Source of the DNA: Jeongeupia wiesaeckerbachi
GTDB lineage: Bacteria; Pseudomonadota; Gammaproteobacteria; Burkholderiales; Chitinibacteraceae
DNA length: 64,000 bases
Direction of reading: 5' to 3'
NCBI RefSeq assembly: GCF_050916355.1
Contig: NZ_CP136946.1
Location: 1,240,001 to 1,304,000, forward strand
Of the stretch, positions 49,870 through 56,980 are shown in pieces. Each line of letters opens with the position of its first letter. Positions within the stretch are counted from its first letter, which is position 1. The notes below the pieces were generated by a model that saw nothing but the letters and a program-made list of their open reading frames with translations, was not told the DNA's origin and ran no database searches. The position numbers and the translations under genes were made by a program.

Positions 49870-51561
49870 TCAGGCGCTGCATCCCGTTTCGGCGCGATAT
49901 GCCGCCAGCGCCGCATGCCGCGACGGATAGAAACGGATGCCAGTGCTCTCCACCGCGATGCCGCGCGTCCGCAGCCATTCGAGCATCTGCGCGGTGCGGC
50001 CGGCCAGCGCCAGCACGATGCCGCGCTCGGCCAGCTTCTTCTGCAGCTCGCGCACCGCCATTGCCCCGGTCAGGTCGACATCGCCGATCGACACCGCGTC
50101 GATGACGACCCAGCGCGGCGACTGCTCGTCGACCAGCGTTTGCAGCCGCTGACGAAAGAAGTCGGCGTTGAAGAAGGTCAGTGGCGATTCGAAGCGATAG
50201 ATCAGCAGGCCGGGTACCGATCTGGCGTCCGGATAGTGCGCCAGCTCGTAGAAACCGTCGTTGTCGCCGATGCGGCCGAACAACTGGTCGCTCGGCCGGG
50301 CCACCTGGGCGAGGAAGCGCAGCAGCGCCAGCCCGACCGCGAGCAGAATGCCCGGCATCACCCCGACGACGACGACGCCGATCAGCGTGGCCAGCGCGAT
50401 ATTGAATTCGGCCCGGCTATAGCGGCGCAGCGCCATCAGCCCGCGCACGTCCATCAGCCCGATCGCCGAGGCGATCAGGATGGCGCCGAGCGCGGCGATC
50501 GGCAGCACCGCCAGCGGCGCGGTCAGGACCAGCAGCACCAGGGCCAGCGCCAGCGCGCCGACGATCGACACCATCCGCGTCTGGCCGCCGGCGGCATCGT
50601 TGACCGCGGTGCGCGAGTCGGCGCCGCTGATCGCGAAACCCTGACTCAAGGCGGCGGCGACGTCGGCAGCGCCGAGGGCGAGGAATTCACGATTGGCGTC
50701 GATGTCGTAGCCGTTCTTGGCGGCGAAGCTGCGGCCGGTGAGCATGGCGCTGCTGAACGAGATCAGCGCCAGCGCGGCCGCCGCCGGCACCAGCGTGCCG
50801 AGCGCCTCGTGCGGCAGCGACGGCCACACCAGCCGTGGCAGGCCCGACGGCAGAGCGCCGACGATGGCGACGCCGTATTGCGATAAGGCGAACAGCCCCG
50901 ACGCCAGCGTGGCGCCGGCCATCGCGACCAGCGCAGCCGGCCCGCGCGGCATCCGGTACTTGACGCCGAAGTAGACGGCGATCGTCGCCAGCGACAGCGC
51001 CAAGGTCGGTGCGTGGATGCGGCCGAGCTGTTCGAGCAGCGACAGCAGCTGGCCGATCACGTCCTTGCCGGCCAGCGTCAGCCCCGAGATCTTGCCGAGC
51101 TGGCCGATGATGATGTTGATCGCCACGCCGTTGAGCAGGCCGGCGAGGATGGGGCGCGAGAGGAAGTCGGCCAGAAAACCGAGCCGGAAGCGGCTGGCGA
51201 GCATGCAGAACAGCCCGGCCATCAGCGTCAGCGACACCGCCAGCCCCATGTATTCCTCGCTGCCGGGCACGGCCAGCGGCGTCAGCGTCGCGGCGATCAT
51301 CGCGCAGGTCGCCGCATCGGGGCCGACGACGAGCTGGCGCGACGAGCCCATCAGCGCGTAAACGATCATCGGCAGGATGGTGCTGTACAGCCCGACGATG
51401 GGGCTGAAGCCGGCGAGCTGCGCGTAGGCGACGCCGACCGGCAGCGCCACGGCGGCAACCGACAGCCCGGCCTGGAGGTCGGCGCGCCAGTGCCGGCGCG
51501 GGTAGTTCATCAGCTCGGGCAGACCCGGCAACAGTCGTGCGAGAAGGGGGTGAGGGCGCAT
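49870..51561 (-). CDS. SulP-family anion transporter with STAS domain
   Basis: SulP proteins (SLC26 relatives) transport sulfate, bicarbonate or dicarboxylates. The 563-residue product has about 12-14 helices, with the signature VAYAQLAGFSPIVGLYSTILP near residue 45 and FAISGADSRTAVNDAAGGQT near 320. A C-terminal STAS domain (about 440-550) has RWVVIDAVSIGDVDLTGAM with the Asp/Thr pair of this domain. The transported ion is not determined; no carbonic anhydrase or cys genes are adjacent. Its stop codon directly abuts the convergent nrdG stop, the two forming TGATCA. Confidence 0.92.
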   Translation of the reverse strand: MRPHPLLARLLPGLPELMNYPRRHWRADLQAGLSVAAVALPVGVAYAQLAGFSPIVGLYSTILPMIVYALMGSSRQLVVGPDAATCAMIAATLTPLAVPGSEEYMGLAVSLTLMAGLFCMLASRFRLGFLADFLSRPILAGLLNGVAINIIIGQLGKISGLTLAGKDVIGQLLSLLEQLGRIHAPTLALSLATIAVYFGVKYRMPRGPAALVAMAGATLASGLFALSQYGVAIVGALPSGLPRLVWPSLPHEALGTLVPAAAALALISFSSAMLTGRSFAAKNGYDIDANREFLALGAADVAAALSQGFAISGADSRTAVNDAAGGQTRMVSIVGALALALVLLVLTAPLAVLPIAALGAILIASAIGLMDVRGLMALRRYSRAEFNIALATLIGVVVVGVMPGILLAVGLALLRFLAQVARPSDQLFGRIGDNDGFYELAHYPDARSVPGLLIYRFESPLTFFNADFFRQRLQTLVDEQSPRWVVIDAVSIGDVDLTGAMAVRELQKKLAERGIVLALAGRTAQMLEWLRTRGIAVESTGIRFYPSRHAALAAYRAETGCSA

Positions 51562-51649
51562 CGAGCAGTCGGGAGTCCGGGCCGGGGGAAGCCATCATAC
51601 CTGTTGCCGGTGCTTGTCCGCGCCAGCCGGATCGACTAACAAACAGGAG

Positions 51650-51681
51650 ATAGTCCGCGACTATTCATAGTGAACAAATAT
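51650..51681 (+). promoter_or_regulatory. OxyR-like operator upstream of the Trp-rich ORF and katG
   Basis: ATAG-N7-CTAT (51650-51664) is followed after 2 bases by ATAG-N7-ATAT (51667-51681). The half-sites match the ATAG-N7-CTAT element recognised by OxyR, except that the central spacing is 2 rather than 7 and the last half-site has one mismatch. The arms also form an ACTAT-TC-ATAGT dyad. katG is a standard OxyR target, but here the site is nearly 400 bp from the katG ATG and about 90 bp from the divergent sulP start. Confidence 0.5.
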
Positions 51682-51744
51682 TCAATTTCAATATGTAATT
51701 GCGTTTGACAATAATCACGGACACGCCACCGCAAGGAGCGCACG

Positions 51745-51801
51745 ATGAAACAATGGGCCGACTGGGCGGATTTCTGGGCCCACTACAGCGGCTGGTACTG
51801 A
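51745..51801 (+). CDS. 18-codon Trp-rich ORF (candidate leader peptide or small protein)
   Basis: MKQWADWADFWAHYSGWY has Trp at 5 of 18 positions plus two Tyr and one Phe. A textbook ribosome site (AAGGAG, about 7 bases upstream) precedes ATG 51745, and a TTGACA lies at 51705-51710. It is followed by 262 untranslated bases and then katG. Such composition is very unlikely to arise by chance next to a perfect ribosome site. It could be a regulatory leader whose translation senses Trp or oxidised tRNA, or a small amphipathic membrane peptide. No known family is recognised. Confidence 0.55.
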   Translation: MKQWADWADFWAHYSGWY

Positions 51802-52063
51802 AGGTACCGGCGGCTTTCCCGATCCTGCGCGGCAGGTCAGGTCCTTTACCAGGAAGGCCGACGATGGCCGGTGCGGCCGTTCCAGCCGCCGCACAGGCCC
51901 GGCCGTCTCCGGTCATCGGCCCGCGCCGATCAGCGGGGCGCATGACCCGGCAGCGGGCAGCCGCTCGATCGGCGATCTGACGTAGTTCAAACCGCGAGCA
52001 CTCCCATGGCTGGGGCCTGGTTGCGCTTGGCGGCGTTCATTCCATCAGTGCAATGTTGGAGAA
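51802..52063 (+). other. katG leader region
   Basis: 262 bases between the Trp-rich ORF and katG contain no supported gene. GTGCGGC (51871-51877) can pair with GCCGCAC (51888-51894), and GC-rich segments allow more pairing, but no hairpin is followed by a T run, so a rho-independent attenuator is not evident. The end supplies the katG ribosome site (GTTGGAGAA). Confidence 0.4.
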
Positions 52064-54271
52064 ATGAAGATGACTAGCAGCGTCAACACCCAAGGCAAGT
52101 GTCCGGTCATGCATGGTGCGCAGACCCGGCTGGGCACCGGCGGCCCGTCGAACCGCGACTGGTGGCCCAATCAGCTCAACCTCGGCATCCTGCACCAGCA
52201 CTCGTCGCTGTCCGACCCGATGGACCCGGCGTTCAACTACGCCGAAGCCTTCAAGCGGCTCGACTACCAGGCGCTGAAGCAGGATCTCGCGGCACTGATG
52301 ACCGATTCGCAGGACTGGTGGCCCGCCGACTACGGCCATTACGGCGGCCTGATGGTCCGGATGGCCTGGCACAGTGCCGGTACCTATCGCGTCGGTGACG
52401 GCCGCGGCGGCGCCGGCCACGGCACCCAGCGCTTCGCGCCGCTGAACAGCTGGCCCGACAACGTCAACCTCGACAAGGCGCGCCGGCTGCTGTGGCCGAT
52501 CAAGCAGAAATACGGCAAGCAGATCTCGTGGGCCGATCTGATGATCCTCGCCGGCAATGTGGCGCTGGAAACGATGGGCTTCAAGACCTTCGGTTTCGGC
52601 GGCGGCCGGGCCGACGTATGGGAGCCGGACGAGGACATCTACTGGGGCGCCGAGAAAACCTGGCTCGACGACAAGCGTTACTCCGGCGAGCGCGATCTGG
52701 AAAACCCGCTCGGTGCGGTGCAGATGGGCCTGATCTACGTGAACCCGGAAGGCCCGAACGGCAATCCGGACCCGGTTGCGGCGGCGCGGGACATCCGTGA
52801 AACCTTCGCGCGGATGGCGATGGACGACGAGGAAACCGTCGCGCTGATCGCCGGTGGCCATACCTTCGGCAAGACCCACGGCGCCGGGCCAGCGTCGCAC
52901 GTCGGCGCCGAGCCCGAAGCGGCGGCCATCGAGGCGCAAGGTCTGGGCTGGGACAACAGCTTTGGCAGCGGCCTGGGTGCCGACGCCATCGGCAGCGGTC
53001 TGGAAGTCGTCTGGACGACGACGCCGACCAAATGGAGCAACAACTTCTTCTGGAACCTGTTCGGCTATGAATGGGAACTGAGCAAGAGTCCGGCCGGCGC
53101 GCATCAGTGGGTGGCCAAGGGCGCCGGTGCGACGATTCCGGACCCGTACGATCCGTCCAAGAAACGCGTGCCGACGATGCTGACCACCGATCTGTCACTG
53201 CGTTTCGATCCGGCCTACGAGAAGATCTCCCGCCGCTTCATGGAACACCCGGACGAGTTTGCCGACGCCTTTGCCCGCGCCTGGTTCAAGCTCACCCACC
53301 GCGACATGGGGCCGCGCGCCCGCTATCTCGGCCCGGAAGTGCCGGCCGAGGAACTGCTGTGGCAGGACCCGGTACCAAAGGTCGATCACCCGCTGATCGA
53401 CGATGCCGACGTCGCGGCGCTCAAGGCCAAGGTGCTGGCGTCGGGGCTCTCGGTGTCGCAACTGGTCTCGACCGCATGGGCATCGGCGTCGACGTTCCGT
53501 GGCTCGGACATGCGCGGCGGCGCCAACGGCGCACGCATCCGGCTGGCACCGCAGAAGGACTGGGCGGTCAACCAGCCGGCACAGCTGGCGACGGTGCTCA
53601 AGACGCTGGAAGGCATCCGGCAGGCATTCAACGCCGCGCAGTCCGGCGGCAAGCAGCTGTCGCTCGCCGACCTGATCGTGCTGGCCGGCTGTGCCGGGGT
53701 CGAACAGGCGGCGAAGCATGCCGGCCACAGCGTCACGGTGCCGTTCTCGCCGGGCCGCGCGGATGCGTCGCAGGAACAGACCGACGTCGCCAACTTCGCG
53801 CCGCTGGAGCCGGTGGCCGACGGTTTCCGCAACTACCTCAAGGATCGCTACAGCGTCTCGGCCGAGGAACTGCTGATCGACAAGGCGCAGTTGCTGACGC
53901 TGACCGCGCCGGAGATGACCGTGCTGATCGGCGGCCTGCGCGTGCTCGGTGCCAACGTCGGCGACAGCAAGCATGGTGTGTTCACCGGGCAAGCCGGGAC
54001 GCTGAGCAACGACTTCTTCGTCAACCTGCTCGACATGAGCACGGTGTGGACGCCGGTGTCGGACGCCGCCGAGGTGTTCGAAGGCCGCGATCGCAAGACC
54101 GGCACGTCGAAGTGGACCGCGACACGTGTCGATCTGGTGTTCGGTTCCAACTCGCAGTTGCGCGCGCTGGCCGAGGTCTACGCATCGGGCGACGCGCAGC
54201 CGCAGTTCGTCCGCGACTTCGTCGCCGCGTGGGCCAAGGTGATGAACGCCGATCGCTTCGATCTCGCCTGA
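52064..54271 (+). CDS. katG: Catalase-peroxidase KatG
   Basis: KatG is a bifunctional haem enzyme that destroys hydrogen peroxide. The 735-residue protein has two peroxidase-like halves. The distal haem site is LMVRMAWHSAGTYRVGDGRG (Arg, Trp and His near residues 92-97), and the Trp joins the Met-Tyr-Trp cross-link typical of KatG. The Tyr lies in MGLIYVNPEGPNGNPDP. The proximal His is in ALIAGGHTFGKTHGAG (about residue 265). The C-terminal half includes STAWASASTFRGSDMRGGAN. There is no signal peptide, so it is cytoplasmic. GGAG precedes ATG 52064; ATG 52070 is a near alternative. An OxyR-like site lies far upstream. Confidence 0.98.
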   Translation: MKMTSSVNTQGKCPVMHGAQTRLGTGGPSNRDWWPNQLNLGILHQHSSLSDPMDPAFNYAEAFKRLDYQALKQDLAALMTDSQDWWPADYGHYGGLMVRMAWHSAGTYRVGDGRGGAGHGTQRFAPLNSWPDNVNLDKARRLLWPIKQKYGKQISWADLMILAGNVALETMGFKTFGFGGGRADVWEPDEDIYWGAEKTWLDDKRYSGERDLENPLGAVQMGLIYVNPEGPNGNPDPVAAARDIRETFARMAMDDEETVALIAGGHTFGKTHGAGPASHVGAEPEAAAIEAQGLGWDNSFGSGLGADAIGSGLEVVWTTTPTKWSNNFFWNLFGYEWELSKSPAGAHQWVAKGAGATIPDPYDPSKKRVPTMLTTDLSLRFDPAYEKISRRFMEHPDEFADAFARAWFKLTHRDMGPRARYLGPEVPAEELLWQDPVPKVDHPLIDDADVAALKAKVLASGLSVSQLVSTAWASASTFRGSDMRGGANGARIRLAPQKDWAVNQPAQLATVLKTLEGIRQAFNAAQSGGKQLSLADLIVLAGCAGVEQAAKHAGHSVTVPFSPGRADASQEQTDVANFAPLEPVADGFRNYLKDRYSVSAEELLIDKAQLLTLTAPEMTVLIGGLRVLGANVGDSKHGVFTGQAGTLSNDFFVNLLDMSTVWTPVSDAAEVFEGRDRKTGTSKWTATRVDLVFGSNSQLRALAEVYASGDAQPQFVRDFVAAWAKVMNADRFDLA

Positions 54272-54291
54272 ACGTCGCAGCAACGCAACGG

Positions 54292-54316
54292 AAAACCGGC
54301 CCGAGGGCCGGTTTTT
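54292..54316 (+). terminator. Terminator of katG
   Basis: 10-bp stem AAAACCGGCC/GGCCGGTTTT with a 4-base loop and a T5 run, 20 bases after the katG stop. Confidence 0.93.
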
Positions 54317-54368
54317 CTTGGGCGCGACGATGTGAATCGTGCCATCGCATGTCCCTGTCCTAAACGCC

Positions 54369-54382
54369 TTGACGTAGATCAA
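54369..54382 (+). promoter_or_regulatory. FNR/ANR-type box upstream of the nitronate monooxygenase-like gene
   Basis: TTGACGTAGATCAA matches TTGAY-N4-RTCAA in both half-sites. It lies 87 bases before the downstream ATG. A class II start would fall near 54417, where only a poor -10 is visible, so the exact promoter is uncertain. Confidence 0.65.
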
Positions 54383-54462
54383 GGTCGGCAATGGGGGGGC
54401 AGGTCAGACTGGCACCACTCATAAAGGGGCCATGCCCCAACGTACCCAAACAGGATACCGGC

Positions 54463-55626
54463 ATGCTTGCACATCATTTCAAACCGCTGATCATCAAGGG
54501 CAAGACGCTCTTGCCCATCGTCCAGGGCGGCATGGGCGTCGGCGTCTCGGCGCACAGGCTCGCCGGCGCGGTCGCCTCTGAGGGCGCCGTCGGCACGATT
54601 GCCTCGGTCGACCTGCGTCACCACCACCCGGATCTGTTGGCGCAGAGCGAAGCGACCAAGGATCAGGCCACGCTCGACGCGCTGAACCTGACCGCGCTCG
54701 ACCGTGAAATCCGCATGGCCAAGGACTGCGCGCAGGGGCGCGGCATGATTGCCGTCAACGTGATGAAGGCCGTCGACATCCACGCCCGCTACGTGCGCCA
54801 GGCGTGCGAATCCGGCGCCGACGCCATCGTCATGGGCGCCGGCCTGCCACTCGACCTGCCTGAAATGACCGCCGATTTTCCGCATGTGGCGCTGATCCCC
54901 ATCCTGTCGGACAGCCGCGGCATCAATGTCGTGCTCAAGCGCTGGATGAAAAAGGGCAAGCTGCCCGACGCCATCGTCATCGAGCACCCGGCCCATGCCG
55001 GCGGCCACCTCGGCGCGGCGACGATCGAAGGTGTGCATGACGAAAAGTTCGAGTTCGAACGCGTGCTGGCCGAGACCCACGAGCTGTTTGCCAAGCTGGA
55101 CATCGCGCCGATTCCGCTGATCGTCGCCGGCGGCATCAACAGCCACGCCAAGGTCGCGCACCTCTTGGGCTGCGGCGCCAACGCCGTCCAGCTCGGCACC
55201 GCTTTCGCCGTGACCGAGGAAGGCGATGCGCACATCAACTTCAAGAACGTGCTCGCCGGTGCGCAGAAAACCGACGTGGTCGAATTCATGTCGGTCGCCG
55301 GCCTGCCGGCGCGCGCGGTCAAAACGCCGTGGCTCGCCAAGTATTTGAAGATGGAAGCCAAGGCCCAGGCCAACGCCAAGGCCGACCCGCGCCGCTGCAC
55401 CCAGGCGCTGAACTGCCTGTCGGTCTGCGGCTTCCGCGACGGCCTCGCCAAGATCGGCCAGTTCTGCATCGACCTGAAGCTTGCCGCCGCCGTGCGCGGC
55501 GAGGTCAACCAGGGCCTGTTCTTCCGCGGCTCGGAAAACCTGCCCTTCGGCAGCGCCATCCGCCCGGTGAAGGAACTGGTGGACTACCTGCTCACCGGCC
55601 AGAAGCCGGCCGGGCTGCCGGCCTGA
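54463..55626 (+). CDS. FMN-dependent nitronate monooxygenase-like enoyl reductase/oxidase
   Basis: A TIM-barrel flavoprotein of the nitronate monooxygenase / 2-nitropropane dioxygenase family, which also includes FabK-type enoyl reductases. The 387-residue product from ATG 54463 has LPIVQGGMGVGVSAHRLAGA, ADAIVMGAGLPLDLPE, the family His in VIEHPAHAGGHLG, and FMN phosphate-binding strands PLIVAGGINSHAKVAHLLGC and GANAVQLGTAFAVTEE. A Cys-rich stretch near residue 305-325 (RRCTQALNCLSVCGFRDG) is unusual for plain nitronate monooxygenases and might bind a metal or cluster. AGGA lies 8 bases before the ATG. An in-frame extension to 54391 is rejected. An FNR-like box upstream suggests low-oxygen expression. 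Confidence 0.87.
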   Translation: MLAHHFKPLIIKGKTLLPIVQGGMGVGVSAHRLAGAVASEGAVGTIASVDLRHHHPDLLAQSEATKDQATLDALNLTALDREIRMAKDCAQGRGMIAVNVMKAVDIHARYVRQACESGADAIVMGAGLPLDLPEMTADFPHVALIPILSDSRGINVVLKRWMKKGKLPDAIVIEHPAHAGGHLGAATIEGVHDEKFEFERVLAETHELFAKLDIAPIPLIVAGGINSHAKVAHLLGCGANAVQLGTAFAVTEEGDAHINFKNVLAGAQKTDVVEFMSVAGLPARAVKTPWLAKYLKMEAKAQANAKADPRRCTQALNCLSVCGFRDGLAKIGQFCIDLKLAAAVRGEVNQGLFFRGSENLPFGSAIRPVKELVDYLLTGQKPAGLPA

Positions 55627-55649
55627 TTGCTGCAAACGCCGCACATAAC

Positions 55650-55671
55650 AAAGCCCGCAGATGCGGGCTTT
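55650..55671 (+). terminator. Terminator after the nitronate monooxygenase-like gene
   Basis: 9-bp stem AAAGCCCGC/GCGGGCTTT with a 4-base AGAT loop, 23 bases after the stop; only T3 follows the stem. Confidence 0.8.
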
Positions 55672-55771
55672 GTCGTCTGGCATCGCAGCAACAGGGCTTA
55701 CCGCGACGCTCGGCGTCAGTAAGGTGACGTTTTTGGTCACTTGCTGACGCGCTTGGGACGCCAGCAAAGCA

Positions 55772-55797
55772 AAAGGCCCGCATCGCTGCGGGCCTTT
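55772..55797 (-). terminator. Terminator of tRNA-Thr
   Basis: 11-bp stem AAAGGCCCGCA/TGCGGGCCTTT with a 4-base loop. Leftward it is followed by TTTTGC and lies 8 bases beyond the tRNA-Thr 3' end. Confidence 0.88.
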
Positions 55798-55805
55798 CCT
55801 GTACC

Positions 55806-55881
<76 letters not shown>

Positions 55882-55934
55882 AAACTGGCGCCTAGTTTAC
55901 CAAACTCCACCCGTTCATCCAAACTTTTCGCGGC

Positions 55935-55949
55935 TGGCACGCTCCTTGC
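55935..55949 (+). promoter_or_regulatory. Sigma-54 (-24/-12) promoter of the short-pilin operon
   Basis: TGGCACGCTCCTTGC matches the sigma-54 consensus TGGCAC-N5-TTGC exactly. Transcription would start near 55961, about 25 bases before the first pilin ATG. Type IV pilin genes of Pseudomonas and Geobacter are also sigma-54 dependent through PilR. No pilS/pilR is in the window. Confidence 0.88.
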
Positions 55950-55985
55950 CTACTTATGCCATGCCAGTACACGGAGTGCCAGACA

Positions 55986-56171
55986 ATGCCGCTGCAACGC
56001 GGATTTACCCTGATAGAGCTGATGATCGTGGTTGCGATCATCGGGATACTTGCGGCGATTGCGATACCACAGTTTGCTGAATATCAGATGAGGGCGAACG
56101 ACAAGGCCGCGCAGTCAGATGCCCGAAGTTTTCTGAGCGCTGCAATGGTGCATTCCGAGGTTTTTAACTAG
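55986..56171 (+). CDS. Short type IV pilin-like protein 1 (N-terminal helix only)
   Basis: A 61-residue prepilin. The leader MPLQRG is followed by the prepilin-peptidase site and the canonical helix FTLIELMIVVAIIGILAAIA, with Phe1 and Glu5 of the mature protein. The 55-residue mature form has only the N-terminal helix and a short tail ending HSEVFN, without the globular beta-domain or disulfide loop of normal pilins of about 150 residues. It closely resembles the short PilA-N pilin of Geobacter. GGAG lies 9 bases upstream of ATG 55986. The stop is genuine, and a second, very similar gene follows 96 bases later. Confidence 0.88.
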   Translation: MPLQRGFTLIELMIVVAIIGILAAIAIPQFAEYQMRANDKAAQSDARSFLSAAMVHSEVFN

Positions 56172-56267
56172 GCTGGCATGTGTTTTGCTTTTGAAATTCG
56201 GTAAGGCGCGCTGGATGGCTGAGTGGTTGGCCCCGAGCCCTAACTCTTGAGGATTGAGGAGCATTCA

Positions 56268-56450
56268 ATGAAAAAGCTTCAAAAAGGTTTTACCCTGATC
56301 GAGCTGATGATCGTGGTTGCGATCATCGGTATCTTGGCCGCAATTGCGATTCCGCAATTCTCGGAATACCAGAAAAAGGGCAATGACAAGGCCGCGCAAG
56401 CCGATGCCAAGAATGCCCTGACTGCCTTCGTGGCGTCCAACCAACAGTAA
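56268..56450 (+). CDS. Short type IV pilin-like protein 2
   Basis: A 60-residue prepilin with leader MKKLQKG, then FTLIELMIVVAIIGILAAIA, and a tail PQFSEYQKKGNDKAAQADAK followed by NALTAFVASNQQ. The mature 53 residues have aromatics at positions 1, 24, 27 and 47. GAGGAG 7 bases before ATG 56268 is much stronger than the site of pilin 1, so this is likely the main subunit. DNA identity with pilin 1 is high across the helix, indicating duplication. It is followed after 15 bases by a gene for a secreted protein resembling a detached pilin C-domain. Confidence 0.9.
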   Translation: MKKLQKGFTLIELMIVVAIIGILAAIAIPQFSEYQKKGNDKAAQADAKNALTAFVASNQQ

Positions 56451-56465
56451 CTCTGGAGAATAGCG

Positions 56466-56822
56466 ATGGATAACAAAGTGAAGGCTGCACTGCTTGCTGG
56501 TGGTGTCGTTGCAATTTCGATGACGTCGAGTGTTTTTGCTGCGGCTACTGCGGTTACGTCAGCGGCGACCGCACAAACTGTTAGCGTAGCGTCCAGCGCC
56601 GCTGGTGGTTATGTCGCCGAGGCGTTCAAACTGAACGTGTCGGCCAATGTTGCCATGTCGTACGATGGGGATACGACTGCCGTCGGCGTCAAATCCGGCA
56701 ACTCCAAAGGCATGCACACGTTTGGTGGCTCCAGCAACGGTGGTGCGGTCAAGGCGTGTGAGAGCACCAGCATAGCAAACCCGGCTGCCAGCCTAACTGC
56801 AACGATCACTGCAGGTTGCTAA
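56466..56822 (+). CDS. Secreted partner of the short pilin, PilA-C/Spc-like in position
   Basis: A 118-residue exported protein. The signal peptide is MDNKVKAALLAGGVVAISMT plus SSVFA, with likely cleavage after Ala25. The mature part is Ser/Thr/Ala/Gly-rich and beta-strand-like (EAFKLNVSANVAMSYDGDTT). Two cysteines are present, Cys98 and the final residue Cys118, like the disulfide D-loop that closes a pilin globular domain. It starts 15 bases after the second short pilin and ends at a terminator, so pilins and partner share a message. By analogy with Geobacter PilA-C it may pair with the short pilin. No sequence family is recognised, so this is inference from architecture. Confidence 0.75.
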   Translation: MDNKVKAALLAGGVVAISMTSSVFAAATAVTSAATAQTVSVASSAAGGYVAEAFKLNVSANVAMSYDGDTTAVGVKSGNSKGMHTFGGSSNGGAVKACESTSIANPAASLTATITAGC

Positions 56823-56851
56823 TTCGTCCGGATTTTATAGCCGGTAGCCCC

Positions 56852-56884
56852 AAAGCCCGCCAGGCTCTTGCCTGCCGGGCTTTT
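56852..56884 (+). terminator. Terminator of the pilin operon
   Basis: 14-bp stem AAAGCCCGCCAGGC/GCCTGCCGGGCTTT with one mismatch, a 4-base loop and TTTT, 30 bases after the secreted-partner gene. It separates the abundant pilin message from the downstream accessory genes. Confidence 0.9.
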
Positions 56885-56980
56885 GGCATATTCGATAGGC
56901 TAGACAGCCTGCCTGTCGTAGGGCACCAAGCCCGTTCTAGACGATCGGATGAGCGTATTAGTTATTAGTAGGGGAGACTG

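Noticed and set aside
51665..51980. Two overlapping frames of about 92 codons in the katG leader (one per strand)
   Set aside because: Neither has a ribosome site or plausible protein sequence. The 18-codon Trp-rich ORF is the only frame with proper initiation signals.
56268..56450. Conductive e-pilin claim for short pilin 2
   Set aside because: The aromatic residues are few (four in 53) with a 19-residue gap. Similarity to the Geobacter short pilin helix alone does not support conductivity.
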